Notes: generated by a model not told the origin, from the letters alone. 64,000 nucleotides of DNA from Methanocella_A sp963792125 (GCA_963792125.1 CAWBVA010000013.1:411092-475091); one strand, 5' to 3'. Shown: positions 54,129 to 63,416, counted from the first letter of the stretch. Made by a program: numbers and translations.

Positions 54129-55522
54129 CTATTCCGGCTTCCTTAGTATGATGACCTCTTCCGTGCCCATGCGCCGCTCGATCAGTGTCGCACCGTTCGA
54201 GAAGGGCATCATCCGCCGGTCCCGGTCCAGCGACCGATGCAGGATGCCAGCCACCTCGAAACCTGCGTCATGCTCCGCGATGTCTGCGAGGCAGTATGGC
54301 GTCTTCACGTCCAGGCCCCGCATGGTCGACGTGCCAACGACGACAATCGCATAATGCCCGGGCAGGAGAACGCGATGCATTTCACGGATGGCGTCCCGCA
54401 TCTCGATATAGTACTTCCTCAATACCGCCTCTTTACGCCGGTCCAGAGCACACAGGCTGCGAGGAGGTCTTCTGTGTAACGGGGCAGTTGCCCGGGGGCG
54501 GTGTCCCGGGTAGTCTCGCTTCCGATGTACTTGCTGCGGAGCCTGCCGAGGTCGGCGACCGGCGTGCCCAGCCAGGCGAGTGAGAACTTGTTGGCCCGCA
54601 TATAGTCGATCGCGTTGGCATATGGCGGCGAAGTGACGATGAGGTGAACGGAATCGCCTTTGACGGCAAGCTTTCGTGCGCTGCACTGCACGACTCCGGC
54701 GTGAGGCGCATGGTCCGGCAGTGAGGAGATGACCGGAGCGAATTTTGCAAGTCGCTGCTCGAAGGACTTGATGGCGCTCTTGCGCTTACGGTCCGGGTCG
54801 ATGTGCGGCCGGGAGTGGGCGAGGTCCCGCGCGCGCGAGACGCCGCCGCTTTTCGTGACGATGATGCCGGAGAAGACGACTTCCAGCAGCTCTCGTACAG
54901 GAGAGCCCTGAGGGTAGTCTTCCATGGCAAGGAGCAAGGCCATCAGCTCTTTTGTCGTTTCCGGGAAGAACCAGTAGTCGATGAACTGCCGGGTCTTTGC
55001 ATCGAACCGGGCGTCGAGGGCTTTCCGGATAGCCGCGTCGTCTTCGAGCATGCGACGGGCGTTTTTCATGAAGGCGCCCACGAGCCGGGGAGCGTCGATT
55101 TGCACAGGCGTGGCTTTGACACGGGCGATCCTGACGGCCAGCGGGTCGATGTCGCAGCCGATGGCCCGCCGGTTGCGAAGGTAAGCTTCCAGCGTGGTGG
55201 TGCCCGAGCCGTTCATGGGGTCGAGGACTGTATCGCCAGGCTTCGTAAGACGATCGATGAAAATGCCGGGGAGCTGCGGGGGGAACTTGGCGGCGAACGC
55301 GTGGAGGCCGTGGGAAGAATAGGTGCTCGTCTCCTCGTGGAAGTCGAGGTCGAGTTTCAGCAGGTCGCGCCTAATAATGAATAACCCCTTCAGGTGGTAT
55401 TGTCCTTTATCAATTAAAAAGGCATGTTCCAACAAGCGGCCCTTAAGCCTCAGAGGAAAAACGGTATCAGCCGCTTCTGACCGATGCCCCGGATTTTTGC
55501 AGGCGGCAAGGGAATCACTCAT
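54129..55522 (-). CDS. DNA methyltransferase, order-I-then-IV type, frame broken near 54450
   Basis: About 464 residues after repair. HAFAAKFPPQLPGIFI, SAM motif DTVLDPMNGSGTTTLEAYL near residue 99, a middle helical region, and catalytic motif IV TSPPYANAIDYMRANK near residue 298. Two extra bases in gagcacacaggc (54446-54455) hide the C-terminal part (RRKEAVLRKYYIEMRDA, VVVGTST). TSPPY suggests N4-cytosine (or N6-adenine) methylation. No restriction enzyme nearby, so it is solitary. Confidence 0.78.
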
Positions 55523-55581
55523 ATATTTATTCCCACTATAACTAAACCATAAAAATCAATCAATGGGTCAGGTGAGTTTTC

Positions 55582-57318
55582 ATGGTCAAGGGTACGCTAA
55601 GCTTTCCGAAGGTTCTGTCTTCGGTCGCACTCATATTTATCACTTTAATTATGCTCTGCATAGCCTGCCAGCCAGCATTATCGGCAACAGGTAATCCAGG
55701 GACTACACAGGCCTTGGCTGCCACTTTGAGCCCGGGCCTGTCACCGGGCATACTGCCGGTCGCCACGGTGGACCCGTCGGTCATCAATAAAGCGCTCAAC
55801 TCCTACCATACCAGCTCGCCGCTGCTGTACGTGGTGAGCAATAACACCATCTCCGTCATCGAGGTCAATACTAACAAGGTCGTCGATATCATCTACTTCA
55901 AGCCGGAAATCGTGCCGGAGGACGTCACGGTGAACGGTGACTACACGAAGCTGTACGTCCTGTACTACAACATCACAGAATGGGAACAGGACGATGACTA
56001 CTACTATAACGGAGAAAACCAGGAGCACTACATCGATACTATCGACCTGTCCACCAAACAGATCGTCGCCTCGACTAGACAGCCGGGGAACGGCCGGTAT
56101 GCGCTCCAGGGCAAGCCGGTGAAGATGCTGGCGTCTGAAGACGGCAAGTACCTGTACTTGATGTTCGTCAGATACGGGCTTGGTCACAGCTACAGCACGC
56201 TCTACCGGTACGATACGGCTGCTAACGCATATACAGCCTCATTGCGCGACCTCAATGAAGATAGTAGTCTCTACTGGGTCACTGACATGACTCTCGGCGA
56301 TGACGGGTACCTGTACATTGCGGACCGGGCGGGACATACCGTCTATCGTATTACCGTGCCGGCCCTTGACAAATTTTACCGGTACTTCCTCTGGGACTAT
56401 CACGCCCAGGAGAAGCTACTGTGGGGCATTGATGTTAACACGAAGACGGGACGCATCTTCATCGCGGACACAGACAATGACCATAAGACCCTGAAGTCCG
56501 TTACCACAGTCGATATGGCCGGATATAACTGGTACAACTGGACCGGTATCGCATCCTTCGAGACGTCGAGCTCCCCGAGCCTGATAACGCTGTCACCCGG
56601 AGGAGGCGTGCTTTACGCGCTGGAGCCGACCGCGAAAACGGTTGAGGCATTCTCCGCGCCTACCTACAAGAGTGCTGCGAGCTACAGCACCGGCAGCTTC
56701 CCTGCCGACATCGCGCTGAGCCCGGACGGCGCCCGTCTGTATGTGTCCAATGCCGGCGATGACACGGTAACGGCCATCGATTTGACGACAGGCACCCCGT
56801 TTACCGGATCGCCGATCAAGGTCGGGAACCTCCCGGGCCGGCTGGTCATGGGCACGAAGCCACAGGGCAACATCAGCATCAACAACTCTGAGCTGCACTC
56901 CCGTATCAGGGAAAACCTCAAGGTCAGCGTCCGGCCATTCCCGGGGCTGCCCGACATCACCGGCAGTAGCAGTAGCAACAATAGCAGTCTCGGCGGCGGT
57001 CTGGTACTTATTGACCCGAACCTCGGGACGTTCACCCGGATTAACATGACCGATATGACGCCTCCGGGCAGCGCTCCTGCCAACGTAACTGCACCTACTG
57101 TAACCCCGGCACCGGGCGACAATACGCAGGCCGGCAACACGACCGGACAGGGAGGCCAGCAGCAGGCGAGCCCCGCAGCGACGGCAGCGACGCCGACAGG
57201 ACAGGCGACGGCAACGGCAACGGCCGCGGGAGCATCGGCGACGCCAGGGTTCGAATGGATTGTGGCGTTATCGAGTATTGCTACGGTACTGACGCTGATC
57301 AGCCTGAGAAGAAGGTAA
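55582..57318 (+). CDS. Beta-propeller surface protein with PGF-CTERM
   Basis: 578 residues. Signal peptide at residues about 10-35 (VALIFITLIMLCIA). The middle is a YVTN-type beta-propeller (blades such as LSPDGARLYVSNAGDDTV). A Thr/Pro/Gln-rich stalk (residues about 490-545) precedes ATPGFEWIVAL and a final helix ending in RRR: the PGF-CTERM sorting signal, cut by archaeosortase A and lipid-linked. Anchored in the S-layer or membrane surface; the ligand is unknown. Confidence 0.85.
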   Translation: MVKGTLSFPKVLSSVALIFITLIMLCIACQPALSATGNPGTTQALAATLSPGLSPGILPVATVDPSVINKALNSYHTSSPLLYVVSNNTISVIEVNTNKVVDIIYFKPEIVPEDVTVNGDYTKLYVLYYNITEWEQDDDYYYNGENQEHYIDTIDLSTKQIVASTRQPGNGRYALQGKPVKMLASEDGKYLYLMFVRYGLGHSYSTLYRYDTAANAYTASLRDLNEDSSLYWVTDMTLGDDGYLYIADRAGHTVYRITVPALDKFYRYFLWDYHAQEKLLWGIDVNTKTGRIFIADTDNDHKTLKSVTTVDMAGYNWYNWTGIASFETSSSPSLITLSPGGGVLYALEPTAKTVEAFSAPTYKSAASYSTGSFPADIALSPDGARLYVSNAGDDTVTAIDLTTGTPFTGSPIKVGNLPGRLVMGTKPQGNISINNSELHSRIRENLKVSVRPFPGLPDITGSSSSNNSSLGGGLVLIDPNLGTFTRINMTDMTPPGSAPANVTAPTVTPAPGDNTQAGNTTGQGGQQQASPAATAATPTGQATATATAAGASATPGFEWIVALSSIATVLTLISLRRR

Positions 57319-57383
57319 AATCCCTGCAGTATGGAAAAGCCGCCTTCCGAGCAGGCTTTTCCATACCGGAAATTTTTATATTT

Positions 57384-57842
57384 CTATACAGTTTCTATGA
57401 CAGCCCGGATCCTCTCGTCGACGGGCGCAGCAGCCTCTGCCGGCACCTTGTTAAAGCGGCCCTGCAGTATTTCCAGCGCCACCTTTTCGCGCATTATCTC
57501 GTCTGCCGTACGTACTCCGAGCCGGCGGAACACGGGCACCGGTGGGCACCAGCCCTGTATGACGTGCTGAAAAAGGAAACCTGCGACCATCAGAGGCAAG
57601 AGGAGCCACCTTCGTCTGCTGAATATGCCCAGTATCAGGCCGATTAGCGATATAGATGCTGCGTTGGCCTCCAGCGTCCGTTCGATATCCCATTCCCTGT
57701 CAAGCTCATTCAGACGACCCGGTATCAGCTCCGGCCGTCTCCCATAGTACTCGATGGACGCATCGGTCTTTTGACGGATACGCTCGTTCACATGGGGCGC
57801 GGTATGCTCCCGGACCCTGCTTTCCCTGAAAATTATACTCAT
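57384..57842 (-). CDS. DUF2892-like membrane protein
   Basis: About 152 residues from ATG 57842 (GGAAGGGGATG upstream). ELDREWDIERTLEANAASIS, two helices (SLIGLILGIFS and LLLPLMVAGFLFQHVI), GWCPPVPVFRRLGVRTADEI and EILQGRF: the YgaP/DUF2892 tail pattern. Family members are sometimes fused to rhodanese; here standing alone. Confidence 0.72.
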   Translation of the reverse strand: MSIIFRESRVREHTAPHVNERIRQKTDASIEYYGRRPELIPGRLNELDREWDIERTLEANAASISLIGLILGIFSRRRWLLLPLMVAGFLFQHVIQGWCPPVPVFRRLGVRTADEIMREKVALEILQGRFNKVPAEAAAPVDERIRAVIETV

Positions 57843-57912
57843 CTGGCATCCCCTTCCGGTTTTATTTAACGGGTGGATTTTATATAAATAAAACTCGCGG
57901 TAATGCCAGCTA

Positions 57913-58365
57913 TCATGATTCGCTAATACCAATCAGTTCTTTCATTTTGGTATTAAAGTCAGCAGCTACCGTCATTACTTCGTTTGCTGTGTTCTCATCG
58001 AACTTAAGACCGTAATCGGCGTCCCACCGCGATTCAATGGCGCCTTTGTACCCGATGGCAAACCGGGTATCGAACTCGCCGGTTCTGGCGCACTTCTCCA
58101 GGAACAGGTAAGTGCACTTATGATCGGTGATAATAAATCCTTTAAACCTTACGAATGCTTTTGCCATATGCAGCATTGAATAATACGCCTTGACTGTCGC
58201 CCACTTATAATCCTTGTTACCCAGGTCGCTCCTGGCGCTTTTCATATCGTAGTCCGAAGCGATGATCTCATTCTGTATGATTTCCGGGTTCCTGGACTTA
58301 TCAAAAGTCGAGGTGATCTCCTTTTTCAGCCGGTCTCTTTCGCATTCGAATAAGTCTCTGGCCAT
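57913..58365 (-). CDS. HEPN domain protein
   Basis: 150 residues, helical. The core TVKAYYSMLHMAKAFVRFKG is the HEPN signature; the expected R-x4-6-H RNase motif is not clean (R in RFKG and H 9 residues on). The start overlaps the MNT stop by one base. AT-rich compared with neighbours, suggesting transfer. Toxin-type RNase of an MNT/HEPN pair, though possibly of the sort without RNase activity. Confidence 0.78.
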   Translation of the reverse strand: MARDLFECERDRLKKEITSTFDKSRNPEIIQNEIIASDYDMKSARSDLGNKDYKWATVKAYYSMLHMAKAFVRFKGFIITDHKCTYLFLEKCARTGEFDTRFAIGYKGAIESRWDADYGLKFDENTANEVMTVAADFNTKMKELIGISES

Positions 58366-58928
58366 TATAGCACCCTGATCTTATACCGTTCGATCGACTC
58401 GTAGAAAGCTTTCTCTTTATTGTATAAATTGGCATACCCTGTATGGGTATAGACAACAGGACTGACTTCCCGTTCCAGGTTGTTTTTTAAATGGTTTATC
58501 AGATCGTTAACCGTCTTCTTATCGGTATCAGCCAGGATCAAAAGATCGATATCGCTGTTTTCCGTGTCTTCGCCTTTTGCAGCAGAGCCGAATACAAAAA
58601 TTTCTACGTTTTTATCGGCAAAGCCCCGGGTTAAATCGAAAAGCCCCGATACGGTTATAAGTATCTTCAGTTGCTTCAGTACCGGGTTCCCTTCTTCCAC
58701 GCGGTAAAACCTGCTGCCTGCTTTTTCCGTCTCGATCAATATGCCATGGCCGGTTAAAAAATTAAGCAGTTTGAGCGCTTTGTTTAGTGGTACGCCTGTT
58801 TTTTTGATAACCTCAGACTGGTACATCTCTATCCCCGGCTTGTACAGGAATGGTTCAAGTAACTGGATACAGCCGTTTGAAGCAACGATATTAATCAGGT
58901 CTATATCGTTTGTAGATTTACTGACCAT
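58365..58928 (-). CDS. Nucleotidyltransferase (MNT) with N-terminal winged helix
   Basis: 187 residues from ATG 58928. The N-terminal 95 residues are a winged helix (EVIKKTGVPLNKALKLLNFL, FYRVEEGNP). The C-terminus has the polymerase-beta fold motif FGSAAKGEDTENSDIDLLI (GS...DxD). Antitoxin of the MNT/HEPN system; the winged helix may repress the operon through the AT repeats at 58971-59026. The longer frame to 59117 reads through these repeats and is not accepted. Confidence 0.78.
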   Translation of the reverse strand: MVSKSTNDIDLINIVASNGCIQLLEPFLYKPGIEMYQSEVIKKTGVPLNKALKLLNFLTGHGILIETEKAGSRFYRVEEGNPVLKQLKILITVSGLFDLTRGFADKNVEIFVFGSAAKGEDTENSDIDLLILADTDKKTVNDLINHLKNNLEREVSPVVYTHTGYANLYNKEKAFYESIERYKIRVL

Positions 58929-58970
58929 AACAAACGATATCTTATCTGTTAGTCCTCCTATAAAATGCTT

Positions 58971-59026
58971 TTTAAAAATTAAAAGATACATTTTAATTTT
59001 TAAAAGATTTCTTTTAATTTTTAAAA
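58971..59026 (-). promoter_or_regulatory. Three AT-rich repeat units before the MNT/HEPN operon
   Basis: TTTTAATTTTTAAAA occurs at 58991-59005 and 59012-59026, and an inverted copy TTTAAAAATTAAAA at 58971-58984. The spacing is about 21 bp, two DNA turns. They lie 43-98 bases upstream of the MNT start and are a candidate operator. Confidence 0.5.
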
Positions 59027-59059
59027 TTTGTGAAGATAAAGACTTAAGCAAAAATGACA

Positions 59060-59740
59060 TCACGGCCAGTCGAGCGCCTGGCACCGGTATCGGGGACATG
59101 CCTTTTTTACCGGGCATGCCCCGCAGTCAGGGACCGTCTTGCAGACTGCGTTTCCGAGATGTACGATCTGCGCGTGGAAGTCGTTGTATAAAGCAACGTC
59201 TTCGGGCAGGTTCTTCGTGAAGAAGACCTGGATGTCATCGTACTTGTCGTCCGGGCCGACCAGGCCGTACCTGACGAAAATCCTCTTCGTGTATGTATCC
59301 ACGACGAACACCGGCTTGTCGCAGGCATAGCACAGGATGGAGTCGACCGTCTCTTTTCCCAGGCCCTTCACGCCCAGTAGCTTCTTCCGCAGCACGCCGG
59401 GCTCTTCCCGGGACATGGCAGCCATGTCAAGGTTGTACTCGTCCTTGAAGAACTGCATGAAATTTTTGATCTTGACTGCCTTCATGTTATAGAACCGCGA
59501 CGACCTGATCAGCGGGGCGATGTCCTCGGTCCGGGCAGCGTATAGCTTTTCCGGGTCCATCAGGCCGGCGGCTTTCAGGCTGTCGACGGCCTTCTTCGCG
59601 TTGCGCCAGGCGACGTTCTGGGTAAGGATGGCGCCGATGACGACCTCGAACGGCCCTTCCGCGGCAGGCCACCAGCCACGGTGTCCGAAGTGAGCGAGGA
59701 GGGTGTCATAGATTTCGAGAAGCTCTTTCCGCTGTTTCAT
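59060..59740 (-). CDS. Endonuclease III-like DNA glycosylase
   Basis: 226 residues. HhH-GPD fold: GAILTQNVAWRNAKKAVDSL, LLGVKGLGKETVDSILCYA (helix-hairpin-helix), catalytic Asp in VFVVDTYTKRIF, and the C-terminal [4Fe-4S] cluster cysteines C-x6-C-x2-C-x5-C ending ACPRYRC. The usual lysine of bifunctional Nth (in LPGVGRKTA) is replaced by E in GLGKET, so it may be a monofunctional, Mig- or MutY-like enzyme. Repairs damaged or mismatched bases. Confidence 0.83.
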   Translation of the reverse strand: MKQRKELLEIYDTLLAHFGHRGWWPAAEGPFEVVIGAILTQNVAWRNAKKAVDSLKAAGLMDPEKLYAARTEDIAPLIRSSRFYNMKAVKIKNFMQFFKDEYNLDMAAMSREEPGVLRKKLLGVKGLGKETVDSILCYACDKPVFVVDTYTKRIFVRYGLVGPDDKYDDIQVFFTKNLPEDVALYNDFHAQIVHLGNAVCKTVPDCGACPVKKACPRYRCQALDWP

Positions 59741-59823
59741 GTACAGTACGGCGATCTGATATTGATGGAATAATTAGTTTCTCGTGATTCCTGACCCGGC
59801 TGCTGAAACGGCTGACTGACCAG

Positions 59824-60034
59824 TCAGTCGGTACATACAAGAGCATGAACAGCAAAACTCAAAACGTCCTCACGTGCGTTGCCGCCCGAATCGTCCCAGA
59901 TCCAATCGCCTACCTTGCCTTTCATACAATAGCTCTTGTTAACACACCGGAATCCCGGGAGGACCGGCTTACTATGCCCCTGGACGGCGACACACCCCAG
60001 TGCGACATAGCCCCTGGGTGGCACCGGGATCCAG
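59824..60034 (-). pseudogene. Fragment similar to Vps62/DUF946 proteins
   Basis: The minus-strand frame ending at 59824 contains SWIPVPPRGYVALGCVAVQG near its start, then PGFRCVNKSYC and DWIWDDSGGNAREDV. These match repeats of the Vps62 (DUF946) family of plants, fungi and some prokaryotes. The start is lost into the hairpin element at 60035, so only a middle piece of about 70 residues is left. Confidence 0.5.
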
Positions 60035-60174
60035 GAGGTTAAGGAGTGCCCGGAGACTAAGGAGAAGAGGTAAGGGAGACAAAGGAGGCGAGATTTTTTA
60101 GACAGCAGGAGGACTAATGTGATCCCCGAACTCCATTACCTCGTCTCCTTAGTCTCCGGGCACTCCGTAACCTC
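60035..60174 (+). repeat. Inverted-repeat hairpin with 39-bp arms (AAGGAG units)
   Basis: Arms 60035-60073 and 60136-60174 match at 37 of 39 positions as reverse complements. Each contains GGAGTGCCCGGAGACTAAGG. The loop is about 62 bases. One arm borders the Vps62-like fragment directly and the other the promoter-side region of the transglutaminase gene. Confidence 0.8.
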
Positions 60175-60216
60175 AAGGAACGGTGGCGTTTCCGATTCTG
60201 GCATGAATAAAAACAC

Positions 60217-61659
60217 CTATGTATCGAACGTCATGGTCTTGGCGACCTCGGAGGCGAAATTATCACCGTAGACGATGCATTCGATCTGCGACGTTTCTCC
60301 GCGAGGAACTCGAATTATGGCTTCGGCCCAGGCGGTCCCGCCTTCGCGGATATCGCCTATCGCAATGGTATGATCAGGGGGCCAGACCTTATCAGTGCCT
60401 TGAGTCAGAGCCATGGCTGCCATATAGACGTTAACGTTTTCCGCAACGCCGGTACCGATGTTGCTGATGTCGCAATGGACCTTATAGTAAACATAATTGA
60501 AGTCCGAAGAATCGTAAGTAGTCGTAAAGCTGATATCAAAATATGGGAGCTGTTGCATCGGATAGATTTTAGCCGTGGTCTGCGCGTATTCAGGGGGAAT
60601 TTGCCCGATGTCATAGCCTTCGCCGGTTGTCTCGACGTAGAAATATTTCGACCCCTCGTACGTCCAGTAGGTACCATAGACATTGTCGCCGCCTTTTATG
60701 CCGACCGCCATGTGGCCAGGGGGACTGAGGAGGACGACACCGTAGCCCATTTCATTAAGGAGCGCGGCGGTCAGTATGGATGTGTCCTCGCAATCTCCGC
60801 CGTCGTCTACCAGGGTTTCAATGGGATAACGCGGATACTCGTCATATCCGGTCGTCACGCTATCGGAGGTATAAGGTAATGATTGCACGAATGCTATTAC
60901 CATCTTTACCGAGTCATACTCCGAAAACCCGTCCCGTTCCGAGGCTTCATTCAGCTTGTCTACCAGGCCCCGGAGGTACGTCCGGTCGTAGTCGGACATG
61001 GCATACATCGCATAATTGGACTGCCGGTTGTGCGGCCTGCTCTGGTAAAAATCATAGGAATCCTTCGAGATAGTCAACGCCCAGGTATACTGATGATTTT
61101 CAAACGACCACTTATATGTACGTGTATAGTAATCGCCAGATTGCACGGGTGTCTGGGTTGCTGCAGGCGAGGGATAATACAACGGGCTCTGTGTCGCCGT
61201 AGTTGTCGGCATCGTGGTCGGTGTAGTAGTCGGTGTAGTTGTGGAACCGGTATACAACACGGAGTTACAATCGGGGAACTCGCCATAAAGGGTAATAGTA
61301 CTGCCTGTTTTAATCGAATAATAAGCCGATGAGCCAACCTGCGAGGTCAGCTTGCCGGAAACTGGTGTCAGATAGCGATTGCCGGAATTGACCCATATCT
61401 CCAGCAGAGACGAGACATCTGATCCGCCTGCGTTTGTTATGGACAGAGTATTTGCATCAACCTGTTCGAACCTGAAGTCGACGTCCATATCGTAATACGG
61501 CTTTTCGACAGGCGGGTAAGGCTTCGGAGTCGCAGTAACTGTCGGCGGGGATGGTGATGCAGGCGTAGCAGAAGGAAAAATTTGAGCTCCGAGGCATCCG
61601 CTAAGCGATAAAGCGACAAGTATTATGCACAGGGCGAATATGGCGCGCTTCTTCGGCAA
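60217..61659 (-). CDS. Transglutaminase-like lipoprotein
   Basis: 480 residues. Lipoprotein signal peptide ending LSLSGC, then a Ser/Thr/Pro stalk. A Thr-rich linker (TTTPTTTPTTMPTTT-like, near residue 140) leads to the transglutaminase-like core with DGGDCEDTSILTAALLNE (nucleophile Cys) near residue 287 and PPGHMAVGIKGG (His) near 312; a downstream Asp is plausible in WTYEGSKYFYVETTGEGYD. A C-terminal beta domain is of unknown type. Anchored outside the cell by a lipid; a protease or peptide-crosslinking role is inferred. Confidence 0.78.
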   Translation of the reverse strand: MPKKRAIFALCIILVALSLSGCLGAQIFPSATPASPSPPTVTATPKPYPPVEKPYYDMDVDFRFEQVDANTLSITNAGGSDVSSLLEIWVNSGNRYLTPVSGKLTSQVGSSAYYSIKTGSTITLYGEFPDCNSVLYTGSTTTPTTTPTTMPTTTATQSPLYYPSPAATQTPVQSGDYYTRTYKWSFENHQYTWALTISKDSYDFYQSRPHNRQSNYAMYAMSDYDRTYLRGLVDKLNEASERDGFSEYDSVKMVIAFVQSLPYTSDSVTTGYDEYPRYPIETLVDDGGDCEDTSILTAALLNEMGYGVVLLSPPGHMAVGIKGGDNVYGTYWTYEGSKYFYVETTGEGYDIGQIPPEYAQTTAKIYPMQQLPYFDISFTTTYDSSDFNYVYYKVHCDISNIGTGVAENVNVYMAAMALTQGTDKVWPPDHTIAIGDIREGGTAWAEAIIRVPRGETSQIECIVYGDNFASEVAKTMTFDT

Positions 61660-62023
61660 GATATTCAGGAATAAGCGACTGGATATATTTATATTTGGGG
61701 TAGTCAGGCCATGATATCGTGACCTGCCCGGGCGAGAGTGTCACCTGTGACCGGACCTATCCTTACGATGAAGTGATAAAAAAGAAATAGTGGTGATCGT
61801 CGGCAATAAACATTTTTTAATATTTCATTGAGTTATCAGTTCAATTTAACAGCAATATTCCATTATGTCGCAAAAGAAAAATTTACGGCAAGGGCTAAAA
61901 TGCAGAAATCTTGGATGGCACCCCCTCGGCGCGAAACAATCCCGGGTCGGGCATGCAGCGCGACGCCAGTGCTGGGCGATTGTGGAAAGGGGGCTGGGCT
62001 GTTACGCGCTGCACATTTAGCTA
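61660..62023 (-). other. Intergenic region, no gene found
   Basis: A short plus-strand frame here (61828-62076) has no ribosome site, no coding bias, and overlaps the next gene. An AT-rich patch at 61800-61830 and a TATA-like TATATTTATATTTG at 61680-61700 may hold the promoter of the lipoprotein gene. Confidence 0.4.
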
Positions 62024-63163
62024 TTACCCTGGTATATACTTTGCATATGGTAGCCGCCTTATCACATAGTGGCTGATGGCGAACGACAGTATGACGCCCA
62101 GGGCTCCAACGATGACGAACTTGATGAGCGAGTCTATCGATACTCCAATCAGCAAATACTGTAAGAAGATGACTATCGGAAGGTGTATCAGATAGACTGT
62201 GAATGAATTATTCGCCAGCGCCTTCGCAATAGGGCTTTGAGAGTTGAACCTGTTCTTGAAGAATGCTAGCAAAGCGATGCACATGCTCACGCACATGAAA
62301 GCTTCCCAGAACGAGCCGAGAAGGGACGCGAGCGTTAAGCCCCCGGAAAATTCCTCACTGTTAGTCACTGCGCCAACGACCAGTAACAATATTACCATTA
62401 GAATTGCAACCCTCGACCATAACTTTGCTGCGGCTTTAGGAATTGCGTCAATCCATCCTTCCCTGTATGCTATAATACCTGCGGCAAAGAGCATAACGTA
62501 CTGGGTAATATGGAAAGGCTCGAACAGACCGAGTGGCACCCATTGGTTCTCCGGCGCCCCTATCCTCACGACAAAAGATACGAGGGCCATGGCCACGGTG
62601 AAGGCCACGATGGCCGCAGTACCCGGGAAGGTTCGCTTTGCCTTCGAAGAAGGCCTTTTTACCAGCCAGCAGGCAGCGTATACCGCCGAGAATACCAGCA
62701 GCACTTCGAGGAACCACAGGTGTCCAAGGCTAATGTCGGGCTGGCCTTTTAGTAGATAGCCCATCACCGGGAAGACAGCGAACATGAATATCAGTATCGG
62801 CACGCCCAGCTTTACTAATCTATCTTTCACGAACCTGGCGGCGCCTTTTCTCTCTAATGATGACGGCACGAAGTATGCCGAAATCATTAAGAACAAGCCC
62901 ATGAAGAAGGACGCGTTCACGGCCATGAAGATGCCGAGAACGACATAGTCGATAATACTATAGGGTTCCGAAGCTATCCACCAGCCTCCACCCGGGCCAT
63001 AGGGCTGGGCTGCATGATGGAACACGACCAGGGCGGTAAGGAACACTTTGAGGTTATCCAAAAAATAAACCCTGGACGCCGAGGCAATCTTCGACACGGC
63101 CTTGACTCCGGCACCTGGCTTATTAACCTCCATGTCCACCGGCACACCCATAACAAGACACAT
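62024..63163 (-). CDS. Acyltransferase-3 family membrane protein
   Basis: 379 residues, about 10 transmembrane helices. Start of the family: YFLDNLKVFLTALVVFHHAA (the His in FHH is the proposed active residue), then LGHLWFLEVLLVFS and AGIIAYREGW; the last helices are VIFLQYLLIGV and VILSFAISHYVIRRL. O-acylates surface glycans or lipids in the membrane. Confidence 0.83.
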   Translation of the reverse strand: MCLVMGVPVDMEVNKPGAGVKAVSKIASASRVYFLDNLKVFLTALVVFHHAAQPYGPGGGWWIASEPYSIIDYVVLGIFMAVNASFFMGLFLMISAYFVPSSLERKGAARFVKDRLVKLGVPILIFMFAVFPVMGYLLKGQPDISLGHLWFLEVLLVFSAVYAACWLVKRPSSKAKRTFPGTAAIVAFTVAMALVSFVVRIGAPENQWVPLGLFEPFHITQYVMLFAAGIIAYREGWIDAIPKAAAKLWSRVAILMVILLLVVGAVTNSEEFSGGLTLASLLGSFWEAFMCVSMCIALLAFFKNRFNSQSPIAKALANNSFTVYLIHLPIVIFLQYLLIGVSIDSLIKFVIVGALGVILSFAISHYVIRRLPYAKYIPG

Positions 63164-63416
63164 AAATGCATATGTTATTTAGCCTTTCTGTGCCCGTCAA
63201 GTCTTCAGCAGTTGCGGTGAAAGCATCTACTCTACAGGCCCCATGAATTGTTACTGATAGCGTTTATCCCAGGTTCTGTAAAGTCTGCGGGGGCTGAAGG
63301 GTAATAAAACGATTGTAAAAAGTCGGGGGCTGAAAAGGTTCAGGCGACTTAGCCGGGGATTAGATATGCCTTAATGATACCATCCTAAAGCCATTTATTC
63401 TATGATAACACGATGA

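Noticed and set aside
58929..59117. N-terminal extension of MNT
   Set aside because: It translates the AT-rich repeat units (LKIK/LLIFKK-like), which look like operator DNA and not protein.
61828..62076. Plus-strand frame of 82 codons
   Set aside because: Overlaps the end of the acyltransferase-3 gene and lacks coding signals.
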